Shown here: in pieces, positions 27,106 to 35,619 of the stretch
How positions within the stretch are numbered: position 1 is the first letter of the stretch
Layout: every line of letters begins with the position of its first letter
Assembly: GCF_003581645.1 (NCBI RefSeq)
Contig: NZ_QXFK01000018.1
Span: 418,501-482,500, forward strand
Origin: Pelagerythrobacter aerophilus
GTDB taxonomy: Bacteria > Pseudomonadota > Alphaproteobacteria > Sphingomonadales > Sphingomonadaceae
Direction: 5' to 3'
DNA: 64,000 bases
Notes under the pieces: model-generated
The model's database searches: none
What the model was told of the DNA's origin: nothing
The model's input: the letters and a program-made list of their open reading frames with translations, nothing else
Translations under genes and position numbers: made by a program

Positions 27106-27633
27106 CTAGTGCTTCCATTCCTGCGTCAGCAGTTCGGCGCTCTCGCCGTCCCATTTCACTTCGACCTTGCGGCCTTGCGGATCATCGCCATCCGGCCCGT
27201 AGAGCTCGTAGATGACGATGCCGTCCGCCTGCACGCTCTCGATGATCCGGGCAGGTGTAAAAGCGGCATCATGATCGGCCAACGCATCGCGGACCGGCAC
27301 CGGCGTCTCCGCAAGGATGATGTCGCGCTGGATTTCGACGACGCGCCATTCGCCGTCATCCTGCATAATATCGAACTCGATCTCGGTTCCATCGGCCAGC
27401 GTTCCGCCGATATCGTAGTACGATCGCCCATCCCGCGTTTCCGCCTCGGCCTCGCGGATAGTGAACCCATCCCGTTCGGCTTTGGCGGCAGCGAGAACCT
27501 CGGCAGGGACGTCCTCCACGGGCACGTCGCGCTTGCCGGACGTTGCCACCGTCGCCGGGTCGGATGGCGCTTCCGACGGACCCGAGCACGCGGCGACGGC
27601 GGACAGCAGCAGGATTGGGTAAGCGCGAGACAT
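27106..27633 (-). CDS. PepSY-like lipoprotein at the end of the TRAP operon
   Basis: It has 175 residues with a lipoprotein signal (MSRAYPILLLSAVAACSG, lipobox SAVAAC). Residues about 36-100 resemble the PepSY-like/DUF2874 fold: VPAEVLAAAKAERDGFTI, then EAETRDGRSYYDIGG and DGTEIEFDI, a repeating strand pattern seen in periplasmic sensor and inhibitor proteins. It starts 10 bp after the DctM stop, so it is co-transcribed with the TRAP transporter. The function is unknown. A periplasmic accessory to uptake or to signalling of substrate status is possible. Confidence 0.75.
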   Translation of the reverse strand: MSRAYPILLLSAVAACSGPSEAPSDPATVATSGKRDVPVEDVPAEVLAAAKAERDGFTIREAEAETRDGRSYYDIGGTLADGTEIEFDIMQDDGEWRVVEIQRDIILAETPVPVRDALADHDAAFTPARIIESVQADGIVIYELYGPDGDDPQGRKVEVKWDGESAELLTQEWKH

Positions 27634-27643
27634 CGCCTTCTCC

Positions 27644-28924
27644 TCAGTTGAAATAGTTCGGCAGCGCCATCGAGAGCTCGGGAATATATGTGATCAGCAG
27701 CAATGCGAGGACGAGCGCACCATAGAAAGGCCAGATCGTCTTCACAGTCCGTTCGACCGGAATCTTGCCGATCGCGGAGCTCACGAACAGGACCGAGCCC
27801 ACGGGCGGAGTGACCAGCCCGATGCCGAGGTTGAGCATCAGGATGATTCCGAAATGCACCGGATCGATGCCCAGCGGCATCAGGATCGGCAGGAAGATGG
27901 GCGTCGTGATCACGATCAGCGGCGCCATGTCCATGAACGTGCCGAGCAGGAGCAGTATGACGTTGATGAGGAGGAGAATCAGGATCGGATTGTCGGTGAT
28001 GATACCGATCAGGTTCGCCAGCTCCGCAGGTACCTCGAGGATCGCCAGCGCGAACCCGAAGCCCGTGGCCGAAGCGATGATGAGAAGCACCATAGCGGTG
28101 GTCTTCACCGACTGGATGGCGGCCGCCATGAACTCCGCCAGTCCGAGCGTCCGATAGACCAGCGCGCCGACCAGAATGGTATAGATGACCGCGATCGCGG
28201 AGCTTTCCGTCGCGGTGAAGATGCCGCTCAGGATGCCGCCCATGATGATAATCGCCGTCAGCAAGCCCGGTAGCGCGTAAACCGCCGCGCGAAGGAAGGG
28301 GCGCCAGCCGGGAAAGATGCCGCGGGGATAGCCCCTCCGGCGCGCCACCACGTAAGTGGCGATCATCAGCAGAAGCCCGGTTAGAATGCCGGGAAAGACC
28401 CCCGCGAGGAACAGATCGCCGATGGAAACCCCGGTGCCCGACGCCGCCGCGTAGATGATCATGTTGTGCGAAGGCGGAATCAGCAGCCCGACGATCGCGC
28501 CGGTCGCGGTTACGTTCACCGCATAGTCGGCGTCGTACCCCTTCTCCTTCATCAGCGGGACGAGCGTGGAGCCCATGGCAGAGGCACAGGCGATGGCGGA
28601 GCCCGATACCGCACCGAACAGCATCGATGCACCGACATTCACCTGCCCCAACCCGCCGCGCGTGCGGCCGAACGTCGCTTCGGCCACCTGGACCAGCCGG
28701 GTCGCTATCCCGGCGCGGTACATGAGGTCGCCGGCGAAGATGAAGAACGGAATGGCCATCAGGCTGAACACGCTGATCCCCGCCGCCATTCGCTGGAACA
28801 CGACGACCAGGGGAAGGTCGATGGCAAGGAATGCCGCGATCGTTGCGCCGAGAAGAGCGAAGGCGACCGGCACGCCGATCAGCAGCAACACCACCAGCGT
28901 GAGGAAGAGGACTGCTAGCTCCAC
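27644..28924 (-). CDS. TRAP transporter large permease (DctM family)
   Basis: Inner-membrane ion-coupled permease of 426 residues with about 12 hydrophobic helices. Typical blocks are LLIGVPVAFALLGATIAAFL, MAIPFFIFAGDLMYRAG, LFGAVSGSAIACASAMGSTLVP, LIPPSHNMIIYAAASGTGVS and GLVTPPVGSVLFV near the C-terminus. It begins with GTG, overlapping the DctQ stop by 10 bp. With DctQ and the DctP-type receptor it makes a complete tripartite transporter, probably for uronates or short oligouronides given the upstream operator. Confidence 0.95.
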   Translation of the reverse strand: MELAVLFLTLVVLLLIGVPVAFALLGATIAAFLAIDLPLVVVFQRMAAGISVFSLMAIPFFIFAGDLMYRAGIATRLVQVAEATFGRTRGGLGQVNVGASMLFGAVSGSAIACASAMGSTLVPLMKEKGYDADYAVNVTATGAIVGLLIPPSHNMIIYAAASGTGVSIGDLFLAGVFPGILTGLLLMIATYVVARRRGYPRGIFPGWRPFLRAAVYALPGLLTAIIIMGGILSGIFTATESSAIAVIYTILVGALVYRTLGLAEFMAAAIQSVKTTAMVLLIIASATGFGFALAILEVPAELANLIGIITDNPILILLLINVILLLLGTFMDMAPLIVITTPIFLPILMPLGIDPVHFGIILMLNLGIGLVTPPVGSVLFVSSAIGKIPVERTVKTIWPFYGALVLALLLITYIPELSMALPNYFN

Positions 28925-29430
28925 TGGCCGTCCTCCACATCCGCGCTGTCTTCGCCCATGCCGTCCTCGAGGATCAGCTCCACCGCGAAGAAAGCCATCA
29001 AGGCACCCGACAACGGCAGCGGCAGGTAAGCGACCCCGCGTGGCAGGCCCAGCGTGGGGATCACGTGGCTCCAGGTCCGCGCCACCAGCTCACCGCCCCA
29101 GACGAGAAGAGCGATCCCGCTCAGTCCCACAATCACATGCGCGGCCAGGCGCAACAGACGGCGCCCCGCTGAGGGGAGTGCCGTCTGAACGGCTACGATG
29201 CGGATATGGAAGCCCTCGCGAACGCCGGCGGCCGCGGCGAAGAACACGTACCAGATCATGAGGATCAGCGCCAACTGCTCCGCCCATGAGGGGCTGTCGT
29301 TCAGCACGAAACGTCCGAACACCTGCCAGCCGATGACCGCCGTCATCACGATCAGCCCCGCCGCGCCGGCATGAAGCAGGGCGGCGCTGGCCGCTCGGTT
29401 CACCCGTTTCAATCCATCAAGCATTGCCAT
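28915..29430 (-). CDS. TRAP transporter small permease (DctQ family)
   Basis: It has 171 residues with four hydrophobic segments: LLHAGAAGLIVMTAVIGWQV, AEQLALILMIWYVFFAAAAG, LAAHVIVGLSGIALLVWGG and PLPLSGALMAFFAVELILED. EGFHIRI after TM2 is a common DctQ motif. It overlaps the DctP gene by 14 bp and DctM by 10 bp, fitting the 1:1:1 transporter operon. Confidence 0.92.
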   Translation of the reverse strand: MAMLDGLKRVNRAASAALLHAGAAGLIVMTAVIGWQVFGRFVLNDSPSWAEQLALILMIWYVFFAAAAGVREGFHIRIVAVQTALPSAGRRLLRLAAHVIVGLSGIALLVWGGELVARTWSHVIPTLGLPRGVAYLPLPLSGALMAFFAVELILEDGMGEDSADVEDGQWS

Positions 29431-30409
29431 CCCCCATCGCCAGCGCCGCGCGCATGATTTCCTTCTGCGCGTCGCTCGTGACGAAACTCTCCCACACCGG
29501 GTGCATTCTGCGGCGGAAGGGCTCGGAATCGACTTCGTTCACCCGGACGCCGTCCGCGACCAGCGCTTCCTGCGCCGCCGCCACGCGCGCATCCCACAAT
29601 CCGCGCATGTACGGCACCGACTCGCGCGCGCTCTCCATCACGATCTCGCGGTCCGCGGCGCTGAGGTTGTCCCAGCTCACCTTGGACATCAGCAGCACTT
29701 CGGGCGCCATGACGTGGCGCGTGAGACTGTAGTAAGGCGCGACTTCGTAGTGCCGCCCGCTCTCGTAGGAAGGCCAGTTGTTCTCCGCCCCGTCGATCAC
29801 CCCTTGAACCAGGCCCTGATAGACTTCGCCGAGATCCATCGGTGTCGCGTCGGCACCAAGGCCGCGGATCATCGCCACATAGAGGTCGGAATTCTGGACC
29901 CTGATCTTCATCCCGCGCATGTCGCTCGGGCGTTCGATCGGCCCCCTTGTGTTGTAGAAGGACCGCGCACCGGAATCGTAGAAGCAGAGGCCGATCATGT
30001 CGTGCGGCGCGAGCGAGGCGAGCACACGCTCGCCCGGCTTTCCGTCCAGTACCCGCCGCAAATGCGCTTCGCTGTCGAACAGGAAGGGCAGCGAGAAGAT
30101 CGTGGTGAGAGGCTCGATCGAATTGAGCGGCGCGAGATTGACCCGGTTGAAATCGAGCCCGCCGAAGCTCGTTATCTCCAGCGTATCGCGCTCCGCGCCG
30201 AGCTGGCCGCCGGGGAAGATCTTTACCCGCAGCCTGCCGCCGCTGCGCTGCTCCACCAGATCGCCGAAGTATCGAAAGGCCCGAACTGTGGGATACTCGG
30301 CAGGATGGGTATCGGTGCCGAACAGCGTCGACCGGCCGCCCCGACCGCACCCGGCCAGGCCCATCGCGAGCGCCCCGCCGACGAAGATGCGCCGGCTGAC
30401 TCTCAACAT
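29417..30409 (-). CDS. TRAP transporter substrate-binding protein (DctP family)
   Basis: Periplasmic binding receptor of 330 residues. The leader MLRVSRRIFVGGALAMGLAGC has a twin-arginine start and ends in a lipobox, so the protein may be membrane-anchored. Family blocks include FRYFGDLVEQRSGGRLRVKIFPGGQLG, FLFDSEAHLRRV, MRGMKIRVQNSDLY and the basic/acid ligand region QGVIDGAENNWPSY. I chose ATG 30409, which gives the cleanest signal; a GTG at 30436 adds nine residues. Operator site 6 lies about 106 bp upstream, placing the transporter under the uronate regulator. Confidence 0.92.
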   Translation of the reverse strand: MLRVSRRIFVGGALAMGLAGCGRGGRSTLFGTDTHPAEYPTVRAFRYFGDLVEQRSGGRLRVKIFPGGQLGAERDTLEITSFGGLDFNRVNLAPLNSIEPLTTIFSLPFLFDSEAHLRRVLDGKPGERVLASLAPHDMIGLCFYDSGARSFYNTRGPIERPSDMRGMKIRVQNSDLYVAMIRGLGADATPMDLGEVYQGLVQGVIDGAENNWPSYESGRHYEVAPYYSLTRHVMAPEVLLMSKVSWDNLSAADREIVMESARESVPYMRGLWDARVAAAQEALVADGVRVNEVDSEPFRRRMHPVWESFVTSDAQKEIMRAALAMGDGNA

Positions 30410-30514
30410 TGCGTTTCGCGGCTGGAAACCTTGCACGCGCCTGCGCCCACGACCTCACCTCTCCCAACTTTGCCGCATCTCGTGGCGACCAATTGGGTCA
30501 GGTTTTGCATATTA

Positions 30515-30528
30515 TGACACCGGTTACC
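30515..30528. promoter_or_regulatory. LacI-type operator, site 6 (TRAP operon promoter)
   Basis: TGACACCGGTTACC. On the minus strand CATAAT (30511-30516) overlaps its edge and is a good -10 for the TRAP operon. Confidence 0.8.
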
Positions 30529-30613
30529 AGTGGGAATTTACGCGTGCCCGGAGCGGAGCTGAAGGAATGGCAACCCGGCTTACCGCGCCAGCCGCAGTAA
30601 TTCGGGGCCGGGC

Positions 30614-31795
30614 CTACCCGCCGCGGCCGGGACTTTCCGCGAGCGAAGTCCACTTGGCCTCTCCGGCGCTGTTCTCGATCATGGCCTCGACGAACGCCAT
30701 TGTCCGCAAGCCGTCATGAACACCGGGAAACCAGTCGGCTGCGCCGGGGGGCGGGGAACTCGCGGCGTCGGCGTGCAGGGCTCGGCCGAAGCTGCGGTAC
30801 AGATTGGCAAAGGCTTCGATATAGCCCTCGGGATGGCCCGCGGGAACGCGCAGACGTCCCATCGTCGACGCATCGAGGCCCGGGCCGCCCGCACGGACGA
30901 TCTCTGCCGGCCGATCGAGCCAGCGCAGCGTCAGCGTGTTCGGCTCCATCTGCGACCAGTCGAGGCCGCCTTTTTCGCCGTGGATACGCAGGCGGAGCCC
31001 GTTCTCATCACCCGCCGCAACCTGGCTCGCCTTGAGCACCCCGCGCGCACCGCCTTCGAAGCGCAGGAGCGCAGCCACGTCGTCGTCGAGACGGCGACCC
31101 GGCACATGGGCAGTCAGGTCCGCGCTCAGTTGCTCGACCTTCAGGCCGGAAACATGTTCGGCAAGCTGAAAGGCGTGCGTGCCGATGTCGCCGAGGCAGC
31201 CGCCCAGGCCAGCTCGCGCGGGATCGGTGCGCCACTCGGCCTGCTTGTTGCCTTCACGGTCGATCGGCTCGCTCAGCCAGCCTTGCGAGTATTCGACCTG
31301 CACCAGCCTGATCGCGCCGAAATCGCCCCGCGCCACGCGCACGCGCGCCTCCTCGATCAGCGGATAGCCGCTATAGGTGAAGGCCAGACCGTAGAGCTTG
31401 CCGCTGCGAGCAACCGCCTCCGCGATCGCCCGCGCTTCGGCGAGGTTCAGCGCCATCGGCTTTTCGGACATGACGTGAAAACCGGCGTCGAGCGCCGCGA
31501 TCGCCATGGGGGCGTGCAGGTGATTCGGCGTTACGATCGCCAGCGCTTCCATCCGCTGATCCTCCGGCACCGCCCCCTCGGCCGCAAGCAACGCATCGAG
31601 CGTGGCGTAGGCGCGCGCGGGGTCGAGCCCGAGCGCCTCGGCGCTCCGCCGGTTGCGTTCCGCGTCGCTACTGAATGCGCCGCAGACCAAGGCAAACTCG
31701 CCGTCGAGCGCCGCCGCCATCCGGTGCACCGCACCGATAAAGGCACCCTCACCACCGCCGGCCATGCCGTAACGAATTTTTGGCTGACCACTCAT
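30614..31795 (-). CDS. Gfo/Idh/MocA-family NAD(P)-dependent oxidoreductase
   Basis: It has 393 residues and is cytoplasmic, with no signal. The N-terminal dinucleotide motif is [16 protein letters not shown], a segment [18 protein letters not shown] leads to the conserved lysine-proline SEKPMAL, and the C-terminal half has [20 protein letters not shown] with the family histidine. It is divergent from the cytochrome c-to-FG-GAP operon across a 98-bp gap. Enzymes of this family oxidise or reduce hydroxyl or keto groups at various positions of sugars, so reduction of an imported keto-sugar is a reasonable role. Start 31795 is chosen with a GGGGA site upstream; the longer frame has no support. 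Confidence 0.88.
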   Translation of the reverse strand: MSGQPKIRYGMAGGGEGAFIGAVHRMAAALDGEFALVCGAFSSDAERNRRSAEALGLDPARAYATLDALLAAEGAVPEDQRMEALAIVTPNHLHAPMAIAALDAGFHVMSEKPMALNLAEARAIAEAVARSGKLYGLAFTYSGYPLIEEARVRVARGDFGAIRLVQVEYSQGWLSEPIDREGNKQAEWRTDPARAGLGGCLGDIGTHAFQLAEHVSGLKVEQLSADLTAHVPGRRLDDDVAALLRFEGGARGVLKASQVAAGDENGLRLRIHGEKGGLDWSQMEPNTLTLRWLDRPAEIVRAGGPGLDASTMGRLRVPAGHPEGYIEAFANLYRSFGRALHADAASSPPPGAADWFPGVHDGLRTMAFVEAMIENSAGEAKWTSLAESPGRGG

Positions 31796-31842
31796 CCCAT
31801 TCCCCACTTTCTTAATTCCGAAAAATGATTGCATAATTCGAT

Positions 31843-31856
31843 TGTGAACGGTTACA
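31843..31856. promoter_or_regulatory. Possible operator between the Gfo/Idh gene and the cytochrome c operon
   Basis: TGTGAACGGTTACA is an imperfect palindrome (10 of 14 positions symmetric) with a CG centre, typical of LacI-family sites but different from the six CACCGGT sites. It lies 48 bp upstream of the oxidoreductase and 37 bp upstream of the cytochrome gene. No matching regulator gene is adjacent. Confidence 0.45.
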
Positions 31857-31893
31857 TGTCTGGACCGGCTGTTTCCAGACGGGGAGAGGATAA

Positions 31894-32286
31894 ATGAAGT
31901 TTCTTGTCGGGCTACCTCCGGTGGCCGCGATACTGGCCGCTTTGGCGCTGGCGCCATCGTCTCAGGTGCGCGCGGATCCAGCGCCCAATGCCGGTGCTCA
32001 GGCATTCGCCGCCTGCCGCGCCTGCCACACGCTGAATGCCGGCGGCAAAAGCGGCGTGGGCCCCAACCTTCATGGTCTGTTCGGCCGCCAGGCGGGCTCC
32101 GCCCCCGGATTCAACTATAGCCCTGCGCTCAAGGCCTCGAAAATCCGCTGGGATGAAAAGACGCTCAACGAGTATCTGGCCGCGCCGACCAAGAAGGTTC
32201 CGGGCACGCGGATGTTCGTCAAGGTTGCCGATCCCGCTCGCCGTGCTGCACTGATCGATTATCTCAAGACCGAAACGTCCAAGTGA
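31894..32286 (+). CDS. Periplasmic c-type cytochrome (class I)
   Basis: It has 130 residues with a cleavable signal ending near VRADPA. There is one haem-binding motif CRACH around residue 48, GVGPNLHGLFGR, and the distal methionine in PGTRMFVKV. The size and motifs match soluble c2/c552-type carriers. As first gene of the glycoside-oxidation operon it probably accepts electrons from the GMC flavoprotein encoded later and passes them to the terminal oxidase. The sugar isomerase-like gene follows after 20 bp. Confidence 0.93.
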   Translation: MKFLVGLPPVAAILAALALAPSSQVRADPAPNAGAQAFAACRACHTLNAGGKSGVGPNLHGLFGRQAGSAPGFNYSPALKASKIRWDEKTLNEYLAAPTKKVPGTRMFVKVADPARRAALIDYLKTETSK

Positions 32287-32306
32287 TTCGGAAAGGGGGC
32301 GGCGGC

Positions 32307-33350
32307 ATGAAGGGCCCGGCAGTTTTCCTCGCGCAGTTCATGAGCGACTCCGCGCCGTTCGACACGCTGCCCTCCGCCGCCCGGTGGATGGCCGAGGCCG
32401 GCTATATAGGAATTCAGGTTCCCACCACGGACAGCCGCTGCATGGATCTGCGCCTGGCGGCCGAGAGCCAGGACTACTGCGACGAACTCGCCGGCACCTG
32501 CCGCGAGGCAGGAGTCGAGATCACCGAACTTTCGACCCACCTGCAAGGCCAGCTGGTCGCGGTTCACCCGGCCTACGATGTGGCATTCGACGGCTTTGCG
32601 CCCGAGGCGGTGCGAGGGAAGCCGGCGGAACGGCAAGCATGGGCGGTCGAACAGCTCCATCTCGCGGCCAAGGCGAGCCGGCGGCTGGGCCTCAAGGCGC
32701 ATGCGACGTTCTCGGGCGCGCTGGCTTGGCCCTATCTCTATCCTTGGCCGCAACGCCCCGCCGGACTGGTCGAGGAGGCGTTCGCCGAGCTCGCTAAGCG
32801 CTGGCGTCCGATCCTCGATGCGTTCGAGGAACAGGGGGTCGACCTCGCCTACGAGATTCATCCCGGCGAGGATCTGCACGACGGGGTGACGTTCGAGCGT
32901 TTCCTGGCGGCGGTGGACAACCACCCGCGCGCCAACATTCTCTACGATCCCAGCCACTACGTGCTGCAGGCGCTCGACTATCTCGAGTTCATCGACATTT
33001 ATCACGAACGTATCCGGATGTTCCACGTCAAGGACGCGGAGTTCAATCCGAACGGACGCTCGGGCGCCTACGGCGGCTACCAGGACTGGGTGAACCGGCC
33101 GGGCCGTTTCCGCTCGCTGGGCGACGGACAGGTGGATTTCTCGGGCATTTTTTCGAAGCTGACTCAGTACGGCTATGACGGTTGGGCGGTGCTGGAGTGG
33201 GAGTGCTGCCTGAAGCACCCTGAGGACGGCGCCCGCGAAGGTGCGCCGTTCATCGCCGCGCACATGATCCGCCAGCCCGAACGCGCGTTCGACGATTTCG
33301 CGGCGGGCAGCGATCCCGCGCTCAATCGCGCACTGCTGGGACTGGATTGA
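32307..33350 (+). CDS. Sugar phosphate isomerase/epimerase-like TIM barrel (cytoplasmic)
   Basis: It has 347 residues of the xylose-isomerase-like / AP-endonuclease-2 superfamily, with no export signal. Metal-ligand type residues are in LAYEIHPGEDLHDG (glutamate and histidine), ILYDPSHYVLQ, RMFHVKDAEFN and VLEWECCLK. Start 32307 is chosen because GAAAGGGGG lies 7 bp upstream. It is the first of three such barrels in this operon and the only one lacking a leader, so it may work on imported keto-sugars together with the divergent Gfo/Idh enzyme. Confidence 0.87.
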   Translation: MKGPAVFLAQFMSDSAPFDTLPSAARWMAEAGYIGIQVPTTDSRCMDLRLAAESQDYCDELAGTCREAGVEITELSTHLQGQLVAVHPAYDVAFDGFAPEAVRGKPAERQAWAVEQLHLAAKASRRLGLKAHATFSGALAWPYLYPWPQRPAGLVEEAFAELAKRWRPILDAFEEQGVDLAYEIHPGEDLHDGVTFERFLAAVDNHPRANILYDPSHYVLQALDYLEFIDIYHERIRMFHVKDAEFNPNGRSGAYGGYQDWVNRPGRFRSLGDGQVDFSGIFSKLTQYGYDGWAVLEWECCLKHPEDGAREGAPFIAAHMIRQPERAFDDFAAGSDPALNRALLGLD

Positions 33351-33398
33351 CGACCCGCAAGAGCGGGCAAGAACGAGACGATTGGGAGGGAGTGCCGG

Positions 33399-34700
33399 AT
33401 GGCCGCGACATTGAATAAGGGAAGGCTGTTCTGGCTGGGCGTCCTCGCCCTGTTCACGGCCGCATCGAGCCTCGCGATCCGCGGTGCGATCGCCAGCGGG
33501 CTCAAGGCCGAGTGGATCGATCCGATCGCACCACTGCAGGCGGGCGAACTGCTTGCCGCCGCGCTGGGCGCGGCGTTCCTCAGCTTTGCGATCACCCTGT
33601 TCGTCGCCAGCGCCTTCCTCGATCAGATCGGCATGAAGGGGTGTCTGCTGGGTGCCGGCTTGTGCTTCCTCGTCGGCCCGCTGCTAATCATCACTGCGGG
33701 GGACGTTGCGACCGGCATGACGGTCTATACCCTCGTCTGGCTCGGCATGCTCCTCAGCGGCATCGGCTGGGGGCTGACAGAGGCGGCGATCAACCCGCTG
33801 ACGGCGCAGCTCTATCCTGAAGACACGACCCACCGGCTCAACGTGCTGCACGCCTGGTTTCCCGGCGGCATCATCGTCGGCGGGCTGGCCGGCTTCTTCC
33901 TCTCCGCGACCTTGCCGTGGCAGGGCATCATGGCGCTGGTGATGATCCCCGCGGCAGCAACGGTCGTGATCGCCGCGACCACGACCTTCCCGCCTCCGCT
34001 GCGCAGCGAAAGCGGCGTCACGTTCGGCGAGATGGTGAGCGAGGTGTTCCGCCGCCCCAGCTTCTTCATCTGGTTCGGGGCGATGTTCCTGACCGCCGCG
34101 TCGGAGCTGGCCCCCGGTCAATGGATCGACGTCGCCCTGTCGAACCGTGTCGGCATGCGCGGCATTCTGCTGCTGGTCTACGTCAACGCGCTGATGTTCG
34201 TGTTCCGCCATTTCGCTGGCCGGCTGGCCAACAAGATCTCCAATCCGGGGCTCCTGTGGGTGTCCAGCCTGCTCGCCGCGATCGGGCTGTTCATGCTGAG
34301 CCAGGCGCAGTCGCCGGCCGCCGCGATCCTTGCCTCGACCGTCTGGGGGCTCGGCGTGTGCGTAATGTGGCCGACGATGCTCGCTTCAGTCGCCGAACGC
34401 TATCCGCGCGGCGGCTCGTGGGCTCTCGGGCTGGTCGGCTCCGCCGGCGCTCTAGCCAGCTTCTTCGTCCTGCCCCGGCTGGGCGCCATGTTCGACGAGG
34501 CCAAGATCGAATTCGCCGGCGGCCCCGAAGCGTTCGCCCGGCTGACCGGCGCGGCGAAACTGGCGGTCGAGGACGCCGCGGCATCGGTCTCGTTCCAGCG
34601 ACTGGCGATCCTGCCGGTGATCCTCCTGGCGGTGTTCGGCTTCATTTGGCTGCGCGAACGCGGCAAGTCGCGCGCCGTGCTCGCGGGCGAGGCAGCATGA
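33399..34700 (+). CDS. MFS transporter, FucP-like sugar permease
   Basis: Inner-membrane permease of 433 residues with about 12 helices (for example LFWLGVLALFTAASSLAIRG, LGAAFLSFAITLFVASAFLD, GGIIVGGLAGFFLSATLPW). The segment GIGWGLTEAAINPLTAQLYPE, with NVLHAWFPGG, resembles FucP/glucose-galactose MFS proteins. It overlaps the next gene by 4 bp (ATGA). In this operon it most likely imports the monosaccharide or keto-sugar released in the periplasm. Confidence 0.88.
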   Translation: MAATLNKGRLFWLGVLALFTAASSLAIRGAIASGLKAEWIDPIAPLQAGELLAAALGAAFLSFAITLFVASAFLDQIGMKGCLLGAGLCFLVGPLLIITAGDVATGMTVYTLVWLGMLLSGIGWGLTEAAINPLTAQLYPEDTTHRLNVLHAWFPGGIIVGGLAGFFLSATLPWQGIMALVMIPAAATVVIAATTTFPPPLRSESGVTFGEMVSEVFRRPSFFIWFGAMFLTAASELAPGQWIDVALSNRVGMRGILLLVYVNALMFVFRHFAGRLANKISNPGLLWVSSLLAAIGLFMLSQAQSPAAAILASTVWGLGVCVMWPTMLASVAERYPRGGSWALGLVGSAGALASFFVLPRLGAMFDEAKIEFAGGPEAFARLTGAAKLAVEDAAASVSFQRLAILPVILLAVFGFIWLRERGKSRAVLAGEAA

Positions 34701-35608
34701 GCCTGTCGCGCCGCACGGTGCTGGTCGGTAGTGCAGCCACGGCCGCAGCCGCGGCAACGATGGGCAGTGGCGCCTCGGCGCAGAATGCCGCCCGGTTCTC
34801 GCTCGGCTACGCGCCGCACGAAGGGAGCTTCAAGAGCCGCGGCAACCGGCTCGAGCAGATCGCCTATGCCGCCGACATGGGCTTCACCGCCTGGGAGGAT
34901 AACGAGGCCGCCGGCCGCTCGGTCGCCGAGCAAACCGCCATGGCGCGCGCGCTGCAGCAGCGCGGCATGACCATGGGCGTGTTCGTCGCGAGCATGCCGC
35001 GATGGAGCGATTTCCGGCCGATGCTCGGCGCAGACGACGATTCCGACCGGCAGGCCTTCCTCGCCGACATCCGCGCTTCGATCGACGTCGCCAAGCGCCT
35101 CAATGCCAAGTGGATGACGGTCGTCCCCGGCTTCCTCGATCGCAAGCTGCCGGTCGAGATCCAGACCGGCCGGATCGTCGACACCATGCGCCGCGCGGCC
35201 GAGATCGTCGAGCCGCACGGCCTCGTCATGGTGATGGAGCCGCTCAACACGCTGGTGAACCACCCGGGGGTGTTCCTGCGGACTATTCCGCAGGGCTTCG
35301 CGGTCGCCAGGGGTGTGAACAGCCCGGCGGTGAAAGTCCTTGCCGATCTCTACCACGAGCAGATCCAGGCCGGGAACCTGATCAACACGATGGCGGCCTG
35401 CTGGGACGAGATCGGCTATATCCAGTTCGGCGACAATCCCGGGCGCGACGAGCCCGGCACCGGCGAGATCAACTACCGCAACGTCGTCCGCTGGCTGCGC
35501 GCCAAGAAGTTCACCGGCGTGATCGGCATGGAACACGGCAATTCGATCGAAGGCCGCGCGGGCGAGGAGCGGCTGGTCGCCGCCTATCGCGCGATCGACG
35601 CGGCATGA
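34697..35608 (+). CDS. Hydroxypyruvate-isomerase-like TIM barrel, Tat-exported
   Basis: It has 303 residues with a twin-arginine leader (MSLSRRTVLVGSAATAAAAA, then GASAQ). The mature part follows the hydroxypyruvate isomerase pattern: MVMEPLNTLVNHPGVFLRT, VKVLADLYHEQIQAGNL, IQFGDNPGRDEPGTGEINYR and IGMEHGN, so the glutamate, aspartate and histidine metal ligands are kept. Classical Hyi enzymes are cytoplasmic; export implies action on a periplasmic sugar, possibly a keto-glycoside. The exact reaction is unknown. The ATG overlaps the permease stop by 4 bp. Confidence 0.86.
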   Translation: MSLSRRTVLVGSAATAAAAATMGSGASAQNAARFSLGYAPHEGSFKSRGNRLEQIAYAADMGFTAWEDNEAAGRSVAEQTAMARALQQRGMTMGVFVASMPRWSDFRPMLGADDDSDRQAFLADIRASIDVAKRLNAKWMTVVPGFLDRKLPVEIQTGRIVDTMRRAAEIVEPHGLVMVMEPLNTLVNHPGVFLRTIPQGFAVARGVNSPAVKVLADLYHEQIQAGNLINTMAACWDEIGYIQFGDNPGRDEPGTGEINYRNVVRWLRAKKFTGVIGMEHGNSIEGRAGEERLVAAYRAIDAA

Positions 35609-35619
35609 GGAGGAAACGA

